NCBI RefSeq assembly: GCF_001921205.1
Contig: NZ_MSIE01000076.1
Coordinates: forward strand, 1 to 51,411
Length of the DNA: 51,411 nt
Direction: 5' to 3'
From: Actinophytocola xanthii
Lineage (GTDB): Bacteria; Actinomycetota; Actinomycetes; Mycobacteriales; Pseudonocardiaceae
The notes below the pieces were generated by a model, which was not told the DNA's origin, ran no database searches, and saw only the letters and a list, made by a program, of their open reading frames with translations. The translations under genes and the position numbers were made by a program. This document shows, in pieces, positions 25,337-35,468 of the stretch (within the stretch, counting starts at the first letter, position 1; every line of letters starts with the position of its first letter).

Positions 25337-26505
25337 CGCGCGAACAGCTGGTTCCATCTGACCGCGAACTCCCTGCTGGTGCGAGCGTCGATGGTGAACA
25401 CGCCGGCGGCCACCGTCGAGGAGACCGGCAACGTCCGTCCTATGCGGACGAGGGCGGCGGCGGAGAAGCTCGGCGGCAGCGTCGCCAGCAGCTCCGGGCC
25501 CCGGGACTCCCCCTGCCCGGTGACCACGGTGAGCGCGCTGCCCTCGCCGGCCGCCAGCTCGGTGACCAGGCCGCCGAGGGCGGACAACCCGGGGTCCCCC
25601 GGCGAAGGCCGCGCGGCCGACAGGACGTCCAGCGCCGACGTGACCGCGCTCGCGGCGGGTGGCACGTGCCCGTCCGCCTCGGCCGGGTGCCCGGTCGTGC
25701 GGCAGGTGACGGAGAAGCCCGCCCGAGCGGACGCGTCACACACCGACGCCGCGACCCGTACCGCGTCCTCGAACGCGTCCTCGAACGCGTCGTCGTAGGG
25801 TTTCTCGCTGGTGTCGAGGACCACCAGGTGGTGTGGTTCGTCGGGAACGACGTTGTACCGCACCAGGAGCGTGCCGGTCCGTGCCGTGGACGCCCAGTGG
25901 ATCCGCCGCCAGTCGTCCCCCGGCTGGTAGTCGCGCAGGCTGTGGAAGGCCACGCCGCCCTGCGGCGAACTGGCCGACGTCGGCCCCTCCAGGTCACGCG
26001 GCCCGCCCAGCGGCATCGGGGCGACCTGGTGCACCGTGGGGTGCACGTACAGCACCGCCTCCGCGCCCCCGGTGCGCACGACCTGGCACAGCCGCAGGGG
26101 ATCGGCGTGCCCCACCGCCAGCGGCGGGAGCAGGTGACGCCCACGGCGCTGCGCCGGCAACGCGTAGGTCGTGTCGAACGTGTCCCCGGCGGGCAGGCTG
26201 GGCAACGGCACGACGACCCGGCGACCGGCGACGGTCTCGACGGCCAGCGACGGCGGACTGCGCCGCCTCCCGGTGTTCGTCACGCTCAACACCCCGTACG
26301 CGGGAGTGCCCTCCGGCACCCGGCTCGGGCTGATCTCTCGGGCCACCGCGAGCCTCGGGCGCACCAGCATCCATCCCGCCGCCGCGGTGAGCGCCGCCGC
26401 GCAGGCCAGCCCCAGCATGACCAACTCCGGGTAGTCGGCCCACATCCCGGCACCGAGCAGCACGGCACCGGCGCCCCCGAGCACCGCTCCCGCGCGCGTG
26501 ATCAT
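25333..26505 (-). CDS. DUF58-domain membrane protein partner of MoxR
   Basis: 390 residues. Two N-terminal hydrophobic segments (GAVLGGAGAVLLGAGMWA and ELVMLGLACAAALTAAAGWML) are followed by a beta-rich region, then the DUF58 core with the signature 'FHSLRDYQPGDDWRRIHWASTART'. The C-terminal part is von Willebrand A-like ('HLVVLDTSEKPYDDAFEDAFEDA'). DUF58 proteins are adaptors that accompany MoxR AAA+ ATPases in envelope or complex maturation. ATG 26505 overlaps the moxR stop by one base (TGATG). A 12-bp direct duplication at 25763-25786 encodes the repeated EDAF. Confidence 0.9.
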   Translation of the reverse strand: MITRAGAVLGGAGAVLLGAGMWADYPELVMLGLACAAALTAAAGWMLVRPRLAVAREISPSRVPEGTPAYGVLSVTNTGRRRSPPSLAVETVAGRRVVVPLPSLPAGDTFDTTYALPAQRRGRHLLPPLAVGHADPLRLCQVVRTGGAEAVLYVHPTVHQVAPMPLGGPRDLEGPTSASSPQGGVAFHSLRDYQPGDDWRRIHWASTARTGTLLVRYNVVPDEPHHLVVLDTSEKPYDDAFEDAFEDAVRVAASVCDASARAGFSVTCRTTGHPAEADGHVPPAASAVTSALDVLSAARPSPGDPGLSALGGLVTELAAGEGSALTVVTGQGESRGPELLATLPPSFSAAALVRIGRTLPVSSTVAAGVFTIDARTSREFAVRWNQLFAR

Positions 26506-27551
26506 CAGCGGTCACCCCGGTCCGAATCGCGGGGAACCGGCACGCCGGCGAGCACCTCCGCCACGACCGCCTCGGGCTTGCGCCCCTTGAGCCTGGCCTC
26601 CGAGGTCAACAGCAACCGGTGGCTCAGCACCGACACGGCGACGGCCTTCACGTCGTCGGCGGTCACGTACGTCCGCCCCGCCGACGCCGCGTAGGCCTGG
26701 GCCGCGACCGCCAGCGCGATGCTGCCCCGCGGGCTGACACCGAGGCGCACGTCCGGGTGGCCTCGGGTCGCCCTGGCGATGCTCGCGGCGTAGACGTGCA
26801 GCTTCGAGGAGACGTGCAGCTCCCGCACCGCGTTGATCATCCCCCGCAGCTGCTCCAGCTCCACCACCGGTTTCAGCTCCTCGGGCCGGCGCCGGGCGAT
26901 CCCGCCCGCCACGATGGCCGCCTCGTCGGCCAGCTCGTCGGGGTAGCCGATGGTGATCCGCATCAGGAACCGGTCGAGCTGGGCCTCCGGCAGCGCATAG
27001 GTTCCCTGGTGCTCGATCGGGTTCTGGGTCGCGATGCAGAGGAACGGGTGCGGCACGGCGTGCGCCGCGCCGTCGACCGTCACCTGGTGCTCGGCCATCA
27101 CCTCGAGCAACGCGGACTGCGTCTTCGGCGAGGCGCGGTTGATCTCGTCTCCGAGCAGGATGTTGGCGAACACCGGACCCCGCCGGAACTCGAAAGCGCC
27201 CCGGCTCTGGTCGTAGATCTGAACACCGGTCACGTCGACCGGCAACAGGTCGGGGGTGAACTGGATGCGTCGCACCTGCGCCCCGGCGATGGACCGCGCG
27301 ATCGCCTTGGCGAGCGAGGTCTTCGCGACCCCGGGCACGTCCTCGATCAACAGGTGCCCCTCCGCCAGCAGGCACACCAGCGCGAGCCGAACCGCCTCGG
27401 ACTTGCCCTGGATGAAGTGCTCGATGTTTCCGGCAAGCTCCTGAAATCGCCGCGCGAACGTCACCGGGTCGGGCACCTTCGTCGCGCCGGCCGCGGGCGC
27501 CGGGGGCTGCTCCGACGCGTTGTTCGTATCGTGGTTCGCTCGCGCTGTCAT
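26505..27551 (-). CDS. MoxR-family AAA+ ATPase
   Basis: 348 residues from ATG 27551, preceded by AAGGA on the minus strand. After a low-complexity N-terminus comes the MoxR core: Walker A 'LIEDVPGVAKTSLAKAIARS', Walker B 'ILLGDEINRASPKTQSALLEVM', sensor 'FLCIATQNPIEHQGTYALPEAQLDRF' and a lid domain ending in 'VLSHRLLLTSEARLKGRKPE'. MoxR proteins act as chaperone-like ATPases for membrane or secreted complexes. It is the first gene of moxR-DUF58-tgpA-surface protein, all overlapping or within 5 nt. A perfect 11-bp inverted repeat lies 27 nt upstream of the start. Confidence 0.93.
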   Translation of the reverse strand: MTARANHDTNNASEQPPAPAAGATKVPDPVTFARRFQELAGNIEHFIQGKSEAVRLALVCLLAEGHLLIEDVPGVAKTSLAKAIARSIAGAQVRRIQFTPDLLPVDVTGVQIYDQSRGAFEFRRGPVFANILLGDEINRASPKTQSALLEVMAEHQVTVDGAAHAVPHPFLCIATQNPIEHQGTYALPEAQLDRFLMRITIGYPDELADEAAIVAGGIARRRPEELKPVVELEQLRGMINAVRELHVSSKLHVYAASIARATRGHPDVRLGVSPRGSIALAVAAQAYAASAGRTYVTADDVKAVAVSVLSHRLLLTSEARLKGRKPEAVVAEVLAGVPVPRDSDRGDR

Positions 27552-27578
27552 GAGATCCTTTTTCGGCGTACCGGCCCC

Positions 27579-27606
27579 GCAATACCCGACCAGTATCGGG
27601 TATTGC
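27579..27606. promoter_or_regulatory. Perfect inverted repeat upstream of moxR, operator or leader hairpin
   Basis: GCAATACCCGA / TCGGGTATTGC, 11-bp perfect arms with a 6-nt spacer, ending 27 nt before the moxR start. There is no U-tract after it on the minus strand, so a protein-binding operator is favoured over a terminator. The region 27607-27714 up to the end of the TetR gene holds no gene. Confidence 0.6.
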
Positions 27607-27714
27607 GTCACCCACCCGACCAACAGGATCCGACGAAAACCGGCACAGCACCCCGTCGCTCCGAAAAGGACCTAACTGACCTGGCAATAAATGTCGTCTC
27701 GCGTTTTTTGGACG

Positions 27715-28326
27715 TCAGGCTCCGCCCCGGAAGGGGTTCGCCGGCTCGTCCGGCTGTCCGGCCAGCAGCCGGTCCACCAACGCCGTCACCAGGTCGCGGC
27801 GCTGCTGGTCGCTGAGCAGGTCGGGCAGGGTGAGGCGTTCCATGATCAGCCAGTTCAGCGCCAGCCACAGGAGGACGACCATCGTGCCGTCGCCGGGCAG
27901 GCCGGACTTCTCGTGGTAGGCGACGTTGAACTCCACGTCCGCGCGGATCCGGTCGGTCAGCACGGCGCGTAGCTCGGGCCGGCGCGCGGCTTCCAACCGC
28001 AGTTCCAGCAGGGCCAGGAAGCCGGTGGGGAACGCGGCCACGCGGTCCACCAGCTCGTGCATCAACTCGGTGACCCGGGCCCGGTCGCGCGGCCCCCGCA
28101 GGCCGTCCCCGATGACCGCCTCGTCGAGCAACCGCTCGTACACCCGTTCACCCGCCTGCGTGAGGATGTCGGCACGGCTGGCGAAGTAGTTGGACGCCGT
28201 GCCGGCCGGCACCCCGGCCTGCTGGTCGACCGCGCGGAACGTGAGCCCGCGCGCGCCCTCGCGAGCCAGGACCTCGATCGAGGCGTCGAGCAGCGCCGCC
28301 CGGCGCTCCGGGTTACGTCGGACCAT
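27715..28326 (-). CDS. TetR-family regulator
   Basis: 203 residues from ATG 28326 (MVRRNPERRA); longer in-frame text upstream lacks codon bias and a ribosome site. HTH: 'LAREGARGLTFRAVDQQAGVPAGTASNYFASRADIL'. The C-terminal domain has the 'FLALLELRLEAARRPELRAVL' helix typical of the TetR_C_31-like group. It is divergent from a dihydrofolate-reductase-family protein, with an inverted repeat between them, and most likely controls that gene. Confidence 0.87.
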   Translation of the reverse strand: MVRRNPERRAALLDASIEVLAREGARGLTFRAVDQQAGVPAGTASNYFASRADILTQAGERVYERLLDEAVIGDGLRGPRDRARVTELMHELVDRVAAFPTGFLALLELRLEAARRPELRAVLTDRIRADVEFNVAYHEKSGLPGDGTMVVLLWLALNWLIMERLTLPDLLSDQQRRDLVTALVDRLLAGQPDEPANPFRGGA

Positions 28327-28346
28327 GCCTTGACACCACTCCAGTC

Positions 28347-28385
28347 GTAGTACTAACGTCCAAACCACTTCAAGTAAAGTACTAC
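28347..28385. promoter_or_regulatory. Candidate operator between TetR gene and reductase
   Basis: Inverted repeat GTAGTACT (28347-28354) / AGTACTAC (28378-28385), perfect 8-bp arms with 23 nt between. Each arm carries the palindrome AGTACT. It covers the centre of the 88-bp divergent promoter region. Confidence 0.5.
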
Positions 28386-28414
28386 ATACGGAGTTATTCC
28401 GACAGGGGGACGAC

Positions 28415-28996
28415 ATGCGCAAGCTCGTGTACTTCGTCGGCGTCAGCGTCGACGGCATGATGGCGGGCCCGGCCGGGGAGGTCGACTTCTACCCGGTCGC
28501 CCCGGACATGGTCGCCCACCTGCGGTCGGAGTTTCCGGAGACCATGCCGACGCACGTCCGGCCGCACATCGGAATGAGCCTCGACGTGCCGAACAAGCGG
28601 TACGACACCGTGGTCATGGGTCGCGGCACCTACCAGCCCGCGTTGGACGAGGGTGTGGCCAGCCCGTACGCGCACCTGCGGCAGTACGTGGTCTCGCGGT
28701 CGCTGACCGGGGTCGCCGACCCGGCGGTCACGCTCGTGCCCGGCGACCCGCTGGCGCTGGTGCGGCGCCTCAAGGCGGAGGAGGGCGGGCTGGACATCTG
28801 GCTCTGCGGCGGCTCCGACCTCGCCGGCCAGCTGCTGCCGGAGATCGACGAACTGGTGGTCAAGTCCTATCCCGTGGTCGCCGGCGGCGGCCTGCCGATG
28901 TTCACCGGCGGCTTCGCGCCGCGCGGGTTCGCGCCGACGGACGTCCTGGCGTTCGGCCACGGCACCACGATCACCACCTACCGCCCGACCACCTGA
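28415..28996 (+). CDS. Dihydrofolate-reductase-family protein (RibD C-terminal type)
   Basis: 193 residues from ATG 28415. It starts 'MRKLVYFVGVSVDGMMAGP', the usual beginning of this family, with 'YDTVVMGRGTYQPALDEG' and 'LDIWLCGGSDLAGQLLPEIDELVV' forming the NADPH-binding half. These proteins are small NADPH-dependent reductases of uncertain substrate; they are not the cellular folA enzyme. It is likely induced through the divergent TetR repressor. Confidence 0.88.
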   Translation: MRKLVYFVGVSVDGMMAGPAGEVDFYPVAPDMVAHLRSEFPETMPTHVRPHIGMSLDVPNKRYDTVVMGRGTYQPALDEGVASPYAHLRQYVVSRSLTGVADPAVTLVPGDPLALVRRLKAEEGGLDIWLCGGSDLAGQLLPEIDELVVKSYPVVAGGGLPMFTGGFAPRGFAPTDVLAFGHGTTITTYRPTT

Positions 28997-29002
28997 GCGC
29001 GG

Positions 29003-29638
29003 TCACAGCACGCCGTGGTCGCGGGCGTAGATGGCGGCCTGGGTGCGGTCACGCAGCCCGAGGCGGCCGAGGATGCGGGAGACGTGGTTCTTCACGGTCC
29101 CCTCGCTGAGGTAGAGGCGGGCCGCGATCTCCCGGTTGGTGGCGCCCGCCGCGACCAGCCGCAGCACCTCGGTCTCCCGGTCGGTCAGCATGGCGACGGG
29201 CGTGGAGCCCGGACGGGTGGACAGCGCCGCCGCCACGTGTCTCGCCGCCGCGGCGTCGAGCTGGGTGACCCCGGCATGGGCCAACCGCACCGCCTCGGCC
29301 AGCTCGGCGGCGGGCAGGTCCTTGAGCAGGTACCCGGCGGCGCCCGCGCGCAACGCCTGCACGACGTACTCCTCGTCGTCGAACGTCGTCAGCATCACCG
29401 CCCGGCACCCCGGGGCACGCCTGTTCAGCACGGCGACCGCGTCCACCCCGTCCATCCCCGGCATCCGCACGTCCATCAGCACCACGTCGGGCGCGAGCGC
29501 CAGCGCCTTCTCCACGGCCTCCCGGCCGTCCGCCGCCGTGCCGACCACCTCGATGCCGGGCCGGATGCCGAGCAGGGACGCGATGCCCTCGCGCACCAGC
29601 CGCTGGTCGTCGACTACCAGCACCCGCACGACAGCCAT
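29003..29638 (-). CDS. NarL/FixJ-type response regulator
   Basis: 211 residues. Receiver domain with Asp10/Asp11, phospho-acceptor Asp56 in '[11 protein letters not shown]' and a Lys in '[10 protein letters not shown]'. The C-terminal LuxR HTH reads '[40 protein letters not shown]'. It is encoded 9 nt downstream of the histidine kinase and forms a two-component system with it. Confidence 0.93.
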   Translation of the reverse strand: MAVVRVLVVDDQRLVREGIASLLGIRPGIEVVGTAADGREAVEKALALAPDVVLMDVRMPGMDGVDAVAVLNRRAPGCRAVMLTTFDDEEYVVQALRAGAAGYLLKDLPAAELAEAVRLAHAGVTQLDAAAARHVAAALSTRPGSTPVAMLTDRETEVLRLVAAGATNREIAARLYLSEGTVKNHVSRILGRLGLRDRTQAAIYARDHGVL

Positions 29639-29647
29639 GACACCGCC

Positions 29648-30763
29648 TCAGCCGATCCGCTCACCAGCCGAGTATCGCGACCGCGGCACGGTCACCGTGA
29701 CCCGCGTCCCCGCACCCGGACGGCTCTCGACCGTGCACTCCCCGCCGACCAGCGCCGCCCGCTCCCGGAGGCCGAGCAGCCCGAACCCGCTCCCGTTCGC
29801 CGCGGCGGGTTCGAAGCCACGGCCGTCGTCGCTCACCTCCAACCGGGTGGCCGCCGCGCCGAAGGCCACCGACACCGACACGCGGCTCGCCCCGGCGTGC
29901 CTGCGGGCGTTGGTGACCGCCTCCTGCGCGACGCGGTGCAGCGCGGTCACGCTCGCCTGGTCGAGGTTCGGCTCGTCGCCGTCGACGCGCACCGTGACCG
30001 AGTCGTCCTGCCCGGCCAGCTCGGCGAGCGCGGCGCGCAGGGTCGGCGGCCCGGTGCGCAGCGCGCCGACCGAGGTCCGGACGTCGCGCAGGGCGTGACG
30101 CACGGACTCCCGGGCGTCGGACAGCGCCTGCTCCGCGGCCGCCGGGTCCCGCGTCCGGAACTCCGCCGTCTTCTCCAGCTGGATGGCGACGGCGGTGAGG
30201 TGGTGGCCGAGGCTGTCGTGGAGATCGCGGGCCAGCCGGTTGCGTTCGGTCGCCACGGACAGCTCCGCCACCCGCGCGGCGGCCCGCCGTTCCCGCGTCG
30301 CGACGTCGGCCATGGCGATCGCGAGGACCAGCCCCATCCCGAACATCAGCAGGTCGGACAGGTACGTCGCGTCCCGGTACCAGCCGGGCACCCACACCGC
30401 GTAGCCGGCGACGAGCAGCGCGAGGCAGAGCCCGCCCAGAGCCAGGCCGACGGCACGCCCGAACCTCAGGTACGCGGCGAACGGCACCAGCACGAACAAC
30501 GCCCGCGACAGCCCCGACTCGTCCAGCGCGGCGACCGCGAAGTACAGCCCGAGCCGGGCGAGCAGGAATGCGACCGGTATCCGGTCCAGCCGCCGCTCGA
30601 CGAGGTCCAGCACCACCAGCGCCGCGATGCCGGCGACGAACCCGCCCAGCCGCGGCAGGTTCCCGTCGCCGAGCCCGACGAGCGCGTAGTACAGGCCGGC
30701 CACCAGCACGATGGCGTGTACCGCGCCGAACACCCACGCCACCCCGGGCCCGACCTTGGTCAC
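29648..30763 (-). CDS. Sensor histidine kinase (HisKA_3 type)
   Basis: 371 residues from GTG 30763. About five or six membrane helices occupy the first 155 residues with little extracellular loop, so it may sense a membrane state or a hydrophobic ligand. The dimerisation domain holds His182 in 'ERNRLARDLHDSLGHHLTAV'. The HATPase_c domain has 'HRVAQEAVTNARRHAGAS', 'DDGRGFEPA' and 'GFGLLGLRERAALVGG'. Its partner is the downstream response regulator. The divergent membrane protein gene at 30885 is a plausible target. Confidence 0.92.
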   Translation of the reverse strand: MTKVGPGVAWVFGAVHAIVLVAGLYYALVGLGDGNLPRLGGFVAGIAALVVLDLVERRLDRIPVAFLLARLGLYFAVAALDESGLSRALFVLVPFAAYLRFGRAVGLALGGLCLALLVAGYAVWVPGWYRDATYLSDLLMFGMGLVLAIAMADVATRERRAAARVAELSVATERNRLARDLHDSLGHHLTAVAIQLEKTAEFRTRDPAAAEQALSDARESVRHALRDVRTSVGALRTGPPTLRAALAELAGQDDSVTVRVDGDEPNLDQASVTALHRVAQEAVTNARRHAGASRVSVSVAFGAAATRLEVSDDGRGFEPAAANGSGFGLLGLRERAALVGGECTVESRPGAGTRVTVTVPRSRYSAGERIG

Positions 30764-30884
30764 CGACCGAGGCTACGGCGCGGCAGGCGCCGCTGTCGCG
30801 TGCCGGACGGCACATGACCTCCGGCGCCGCGGTGTGGCCGCCCGACACTGTCGCCGGCCCGGCCGCCGTTCGTAGCGTCGGCCC

Positions 30885-31484
30885 ATGATCTCCCCAACGT
30901 TGTCCCGACTCGCCGCGTGGTGCGGCGTACTCGCCGGACTGTGCATCCTCGTACCCGGCCTGGTCGAGGGCTTCGCCGGCGAGACCGCGCCGACGAGCGT
31001 GGCCCTCGGCCTGTCCCCCGCGCTGGCACTCCCCCTGCTGACGGCTCTCCACCTGCGCCAGAGTGACGCGACGTGCCGGTTCGGGGCGGTGGCCTACACG
31101 GTGAACCTCGTCGGCCTCGGCCTGTTCGGCGGCGCGGCGTTCACCCTCAACATGGCCTTGTTCTACCTGGACGAACCGGTCGTCGATGACCTGCTCGCCG
31201 GGCCGACGATGGTCGCCCTGCTGGGCAGCGCGCTGGTGTTCGCGCTCGGCGCGGCGCTGTTCGGGGTCGCGACGGTGCGCGCCGGGGTCCATCCGCGGGT
31301 GCCGGCCGTGACCTACACGCTGGCGATGCCGCTGCTGGCGGTCGCCGCCCGGCTACCGGACTCCCCGGTCACCAGCGCCGTCCACGTCGCGGCCGGCGCC
31401 GCGATCGCGTGGCTCGCCGTGGCGCTCACCGCGGAGAAGACCTCCGCGCCGGCCGCCGGACGGCTTGCCGTGCCCGGCGCCTGA
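30885..31484 (+). CDS. Small polytopic membrane protein, unknown function
   Basis: 199 residues with about six hydrophobic helices, e.g. 'LAAWCGVLAGLCILVPGLVEGF', 'VALGLSPALALPLLTAL', 'AYTVNLVGLGLFGGAAFTLNMALF', 'MVALLGSALVFALGAALFGVATV'. I do not recognise the family. It is divergent from the two-component system, with 121 bp between, so it may be its target. Confidence 0.75.
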   Translation: MISPTLSRLAAWCGVLAGLCILVPGLVEGFAGETAPTSVALGLSPALALPLLTALHLRQSDATCRFGAVAYTVNLVGLGLFGGAAFTLNMALFYLDEPVVDDLLAGPTMVALLGSALVFALGAALFGVATVRAGVHPRVPAVTYTLAMPLLAVAARLPDSPVTSAVHVAAGAAIAWLAVALTAEKTSAPAAGRLAVPGA

Positions 31485-31516
31485 CCGCGGCCGACCAACG
31501 GTGGGAGCCCGCTGGC

Positions 31517-32266
31517 TCACGTGAGGCCGGCGTGCTCCCCCAGCCGCGCGACCAGTCCGGCGAACTCGGCGCGTTCGGCCGGGGTCAGCGTGCGCTCGTA
31601 GCCGGCCGCGGCGAGCTCGTCGGTGATCCGCTGCGCCTCCGCGTGCCGGTCCACGAGGTGGCCGCAGTCGGGCAGCTCGTCGCGCCAGCCGAAGAACCGC
31701 GCCTGGTCCGCGCCCTCGTTGGTGAGGATCGCCTCCAGCGGAGCGAGACCCGCCGCGGTCGTGGCGACCAGGTGCACCGAGCCGCGCCACTCCCGCAGCA
31801 CGTGCACCAGCTGCAGCATCCGTCCGACCCCGCCCTCGACGCGCGGCTGCGCCCGCCAGCCGGCGAACAACGGCAGGGCGGACTCGTCCACCCCGGCCAC
31901 CACGCGCTCCGCCAGCTCCGACAGGCGGTCCGCGTGCGGGAAGCCGGCCAGGTGGTCCTCGGCCCACGCCGCGCACGCCTGCGCGTACCGACGGGCACCC
32001 TCGGCCGGGCCCGCGACCGCCAGGCCGCGGCCCCACATCTTCCGCACCAGTCCCGGGTCCCACCACCCGAACGCCGCGACGACCACGCCGGCGTCGACGT
32101 CGCCGAGCACCCCGCCCCGACCGGCGAAGTAGAACGCCCGCCCCTTCCCGTAACCGAAGGCCTCGCCGCGGGCGGCGGTGTCGGGATGGAGCATCCACAG
32201 CGATCCCACGTCGTGCAGCACCCGGTCCGCGGCGTGGACGGTCTGGCGCCCGGTCAGCTCTGGCAT
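31517..32266 (-). CDS. SCO6745-family protein
   Basis: 249 residues from ATG 32266 (MPELTGRQTVHAADRVLHDVG); the open frame to 32350 is not codon-like. Residues 20-80 contain the family's stretch 'SLWMLHPDTAARGEAFGYGKGRAFYFAGRGGVLGDVDAGVV', with a 'WWDPGLVRKMW' block after it. The protein is helical. The family is common in actinomycetes and its function is unknown. It follows the chrA gene in the same direction with 61 bp between, so co-transcription is possible. Confidence 0.8.
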   Translation of the reverse strand: MPELTGRQTVHAADRVLHDVGSLWMLHPDTAARGEAFGYGKGRAFYFAGRGGVLGDVDAGVVVAAFGWWDPGLVRKMWGRGLAVAGPAEGARRYAQACAAWAEDHLAGFPHADRLSELAERVVAGVDESALPLFAGWRAQPRVEGGVGRMLQLVHVLREWRGSVHLVATTAAGLAPLEAILTNEGADQARFFGWRDELPDCGHLVDRHAEAQRITDELAAAGYERTLTPAERAEFAGLVARLGEHAGLT

Positions 32267-32327
32267 GGCCGCGACCCTACCGTCCACAGCAGCCGCGGGG
32301 TCCGAGGTGCGGACCCCCGCCGGACGG

Positions 32328-33713
<1,386 letters not shown>

Positions 33714-33762
33714 GGGATGATGTAACCACGGTTGCGTCGCCCGGTGCTAGGCTGACCGCATC

Positions 33763-34269
33763 GTGGAACGGGTGCACACGCGACGCCCCGAGCAGCGGCC
33801 GGACGAGTGGGTGCTGCTCTCCTACCGGCTGCCCCGCGAACCGTCGACGCCGCGCATCACCATCTGGCGCAAGCTCAAGCGCCTCGGGGTCGCCCAGATC
33901 TCCGACGGTCTCGTCGCGCTCCCCGCCGACGCCCGCACCCGCGAGCACCTCGACTGGCTCGCCGACGAGATCCTCGAGGCCGGCGGGGCGGCCACGGTGT
34001 GGCTCGCCCAGCCGACCAGCCGCGCCCAGGAACGCGAGCTTGCCGCCGCCATGGCCGACGCGCGCGCCGCCGAGTACCGCGCGGTCCTCGCCGAGGCCGC
34101 CCGGGCGAACGGCCTGCCGACCGCCGAACGGAATCGTGTGCTGCGCAAGCTGCGGGCCGAGCTGCGCCGCATCAACCGTCGCGACTACTTCCCCCCACCC
34201 GAACGACGCGCGGCGACCGAGGCCGTCGCCGCCCTCCACGCCGACCGGAAAGAGGACACGGCATCATGA
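33763..34269 (+). CDS. ChrB N-terminal domain protein
   Basis: 168 residues from GTG 33763. It begins 'WVLLSYRLPREPSTPRITIWRKLKRLGVAQISDGLVALPADA', the typical ChrB N-terminal domain, and ends in a helical basic region 'RKLRAELRRINRRDYFPPPERR'. In proteobacteria this is the first half of the chromate-sensing regulator ChrB; here it is a separate gene whose stop overlaps the next start (ATGA). An AACC-AC-GGTT palindrome at 33724-33733 lies in the divergent promoter with chrA and may be the site it binds. Confidence 0.87.
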   Translation: MERVHTRRPEQRPDEWVLLSYRLPREPSTPRITIWRKLKRLGVAQISDGLVALPADARTREHLDWLADEILEAGGAATVWLAQPTSRAQERELAAAMADARAAEYRAVLAEAARANGLPTAERNRVLRKLRAELRRINRRDYFPPPERRAATEAVAALHADRKEDTAS

Positions 34270-34697
34270 GATGGGCCACCCGGGCCGGGATCCACATCGA
34301 CCGCGCCGCCTGCGCCTGGCTCATCCGCCGCGACATCGACCCCGACGCCGAGTTCGTGTTCCTCGACGACCCGACGGACCTCCCCGCCGACGCGACGCCC
34401 TTCGACATGCGCGGGGTCGAGCTCGGCCACCACCGCGGCGACTGCAGCTTCGAGACCATCCTGCGCCGCTACGAGCTGACCGACCCCACGCTGTGGCGCA
34501 TCGCCGAGATCATCCACGAGGCCGACCTCGACGACGAACGCTACGACGCCCCGGAGGCCCCCGGCCTCGACGTGATCCTCCGCGGCCTGTCCATGACCGG
34601 CGACGACGCTCGTACCCTCGCGGTCACCCAGGCCATCTTCGACGGGCTCTACGAGTACTTCCACCGCCAGCACCGCCTCGGTCGCGAACCTGCCTGA
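34266..34697 (+). CDS. ChrB C-terminal domain protein
   Basis: 143 residues from ATG 34266, overlapping the previous stop. It begins 'MRWATRAGIHIDRAACAWLIRRDIDPDAEFVFLDD', the ChrB C-terminal signature, with conserved His in 'GHHRGDCSFETI' and 'EIIHEADLDDERYD' that may bind metal. ChrB proteins control chrA in response to chromate. Separate N- and C-terminal ChrB genes are also known in actinobacterial chromate clusters such as that of Arthrobacter. Confidence 0.87.
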   Translation: MRWATRAGIHIDRAACAWLIRRDIDPDAEFVFLDDPTDLPADATPFDMRGVELGHHRGDCSFETILRRYELTDPTLWRIAEIIHEADLDDERYDAPEAPGLDVILRGLSMTGDDARTLAVTQAIFDGLYEYFHRQHRLGREPA

Positions 34698-34709
34698 CGC
34701 GCCACGAGG

Positions 34710-35468
34710 TCACTCCCAGCGGAACCAGAGCACCACCGACACCAGACCGACCACCGTCCACAGGCCGAGCAGGCTCCAGTAGCCGGCAGGCACGCCGTCT
34801 CCTGCCGAGAGCGCCGACCGCAGCCCTTCCGCGAGCGCGGTCACCGGCAGCAGCTGGGTGCCCTGGACGACCCCGGCCGGCAGCGGGAACACCACGTTGC
34901 CGAACACGATCATCAGCAGGTAGGTCAGCTGCGTCGCCCCCGCGGTCGTCTCCGGCCGCAACCGCCCGGCCATGATGAACGCGACACCGGCGAAGGCCGC
35001 CGTCGCGAGGGCGACCAGCCCGACCGCGCCGAGGACGCCGCCCGCGTGCGGACGCCAGCCGAACAGCATCCCGGCGCCGACGAGCAACACCAGCTGAGCC
35101 TCGATCAGGACCACGACCGAGCCGATCTTGGCGAGGAGCAGTCCCCACGAGGGCAGCGGTGTCGCACCGAGGCGTTTGAGCACCCCCTGCCCGCGTTCGT
35201 ACCCGGTGGCCGTGGCGAGACCGACGAACGCCGTCGCCATCACGGCCAACGCGATCGCCCCGGGCACGACGTACCCGAGGCGATCGGCCGTGGGAAGCCT
35301 GACCACCTCGGTCAGCCCCACTCCCAGCAGCGTGAGGACCGGCGGGATCACCATGATCACCAGGGTGTCCACGCGCCGCAGGGTGAGCCGCAGCTCCATC
35401 GCGGTCTGGCGGAGGATCACCACGGGCACCGGGACGCGGCCCCGGCTGGGAGTCAGGTCAAGTGTCAC
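34710..35468 (-). CDS. ABC-2 type exporter permease
   Basis: 252 residues, six membrane helices, of the ABC2_membrane/DrrB type ('LVIMVIPPVLTLLGVGLTEVV', 'AIALAVMATAFVGLATATGYERGQGVLKRLGATPLPSWGLL'). The 'YERGQGVLKRLGATPLP' coupling loop is characteristic. Start GTG 35468 overlaps the ATPase gene by 11 bp. It is expected to form a drug- or lipid-type exporter with that ATPase. Confidence 0.9.
   Translation of the reverse strand: MTLDLTPSRGRVPVPVVILRQTAMELRLTLRRVDTLVIMVIPPVLTLLGVGLTEVVRLPTADRLGYVVPGAIALAVMATAFVGLATATGYERGQGVLKRLGATPLPSWGLLLAKIGSVVVLIEAQLVLLVGAGMLFGWRPHAGGVLGAVGLVALATAAFAGVAFIMAGRLRPETTAGATQLTYLLMIVFGNVVFPLPAGVVQGTQLLPVTALAEGLRSALSAGDGVPAGYWSLLGLWTVVGLVSVVLWFRWE

Noticed and set aside
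25763-25786. 12-bp tandem duplication (unit GCGTCCTCGAAC) in the DUF58 gene
   Set aside because: Only two in-frame copies encoding EDAF twice; likely a neutral duplication inside a coding sequence.
31498-31520. Weak hairpin at the end of the SCO6745-type gene
   Set aside because: The stem GTGGGAGCC/GGCTCAC has a bulge and no T-tract; too weak to call a terminator.
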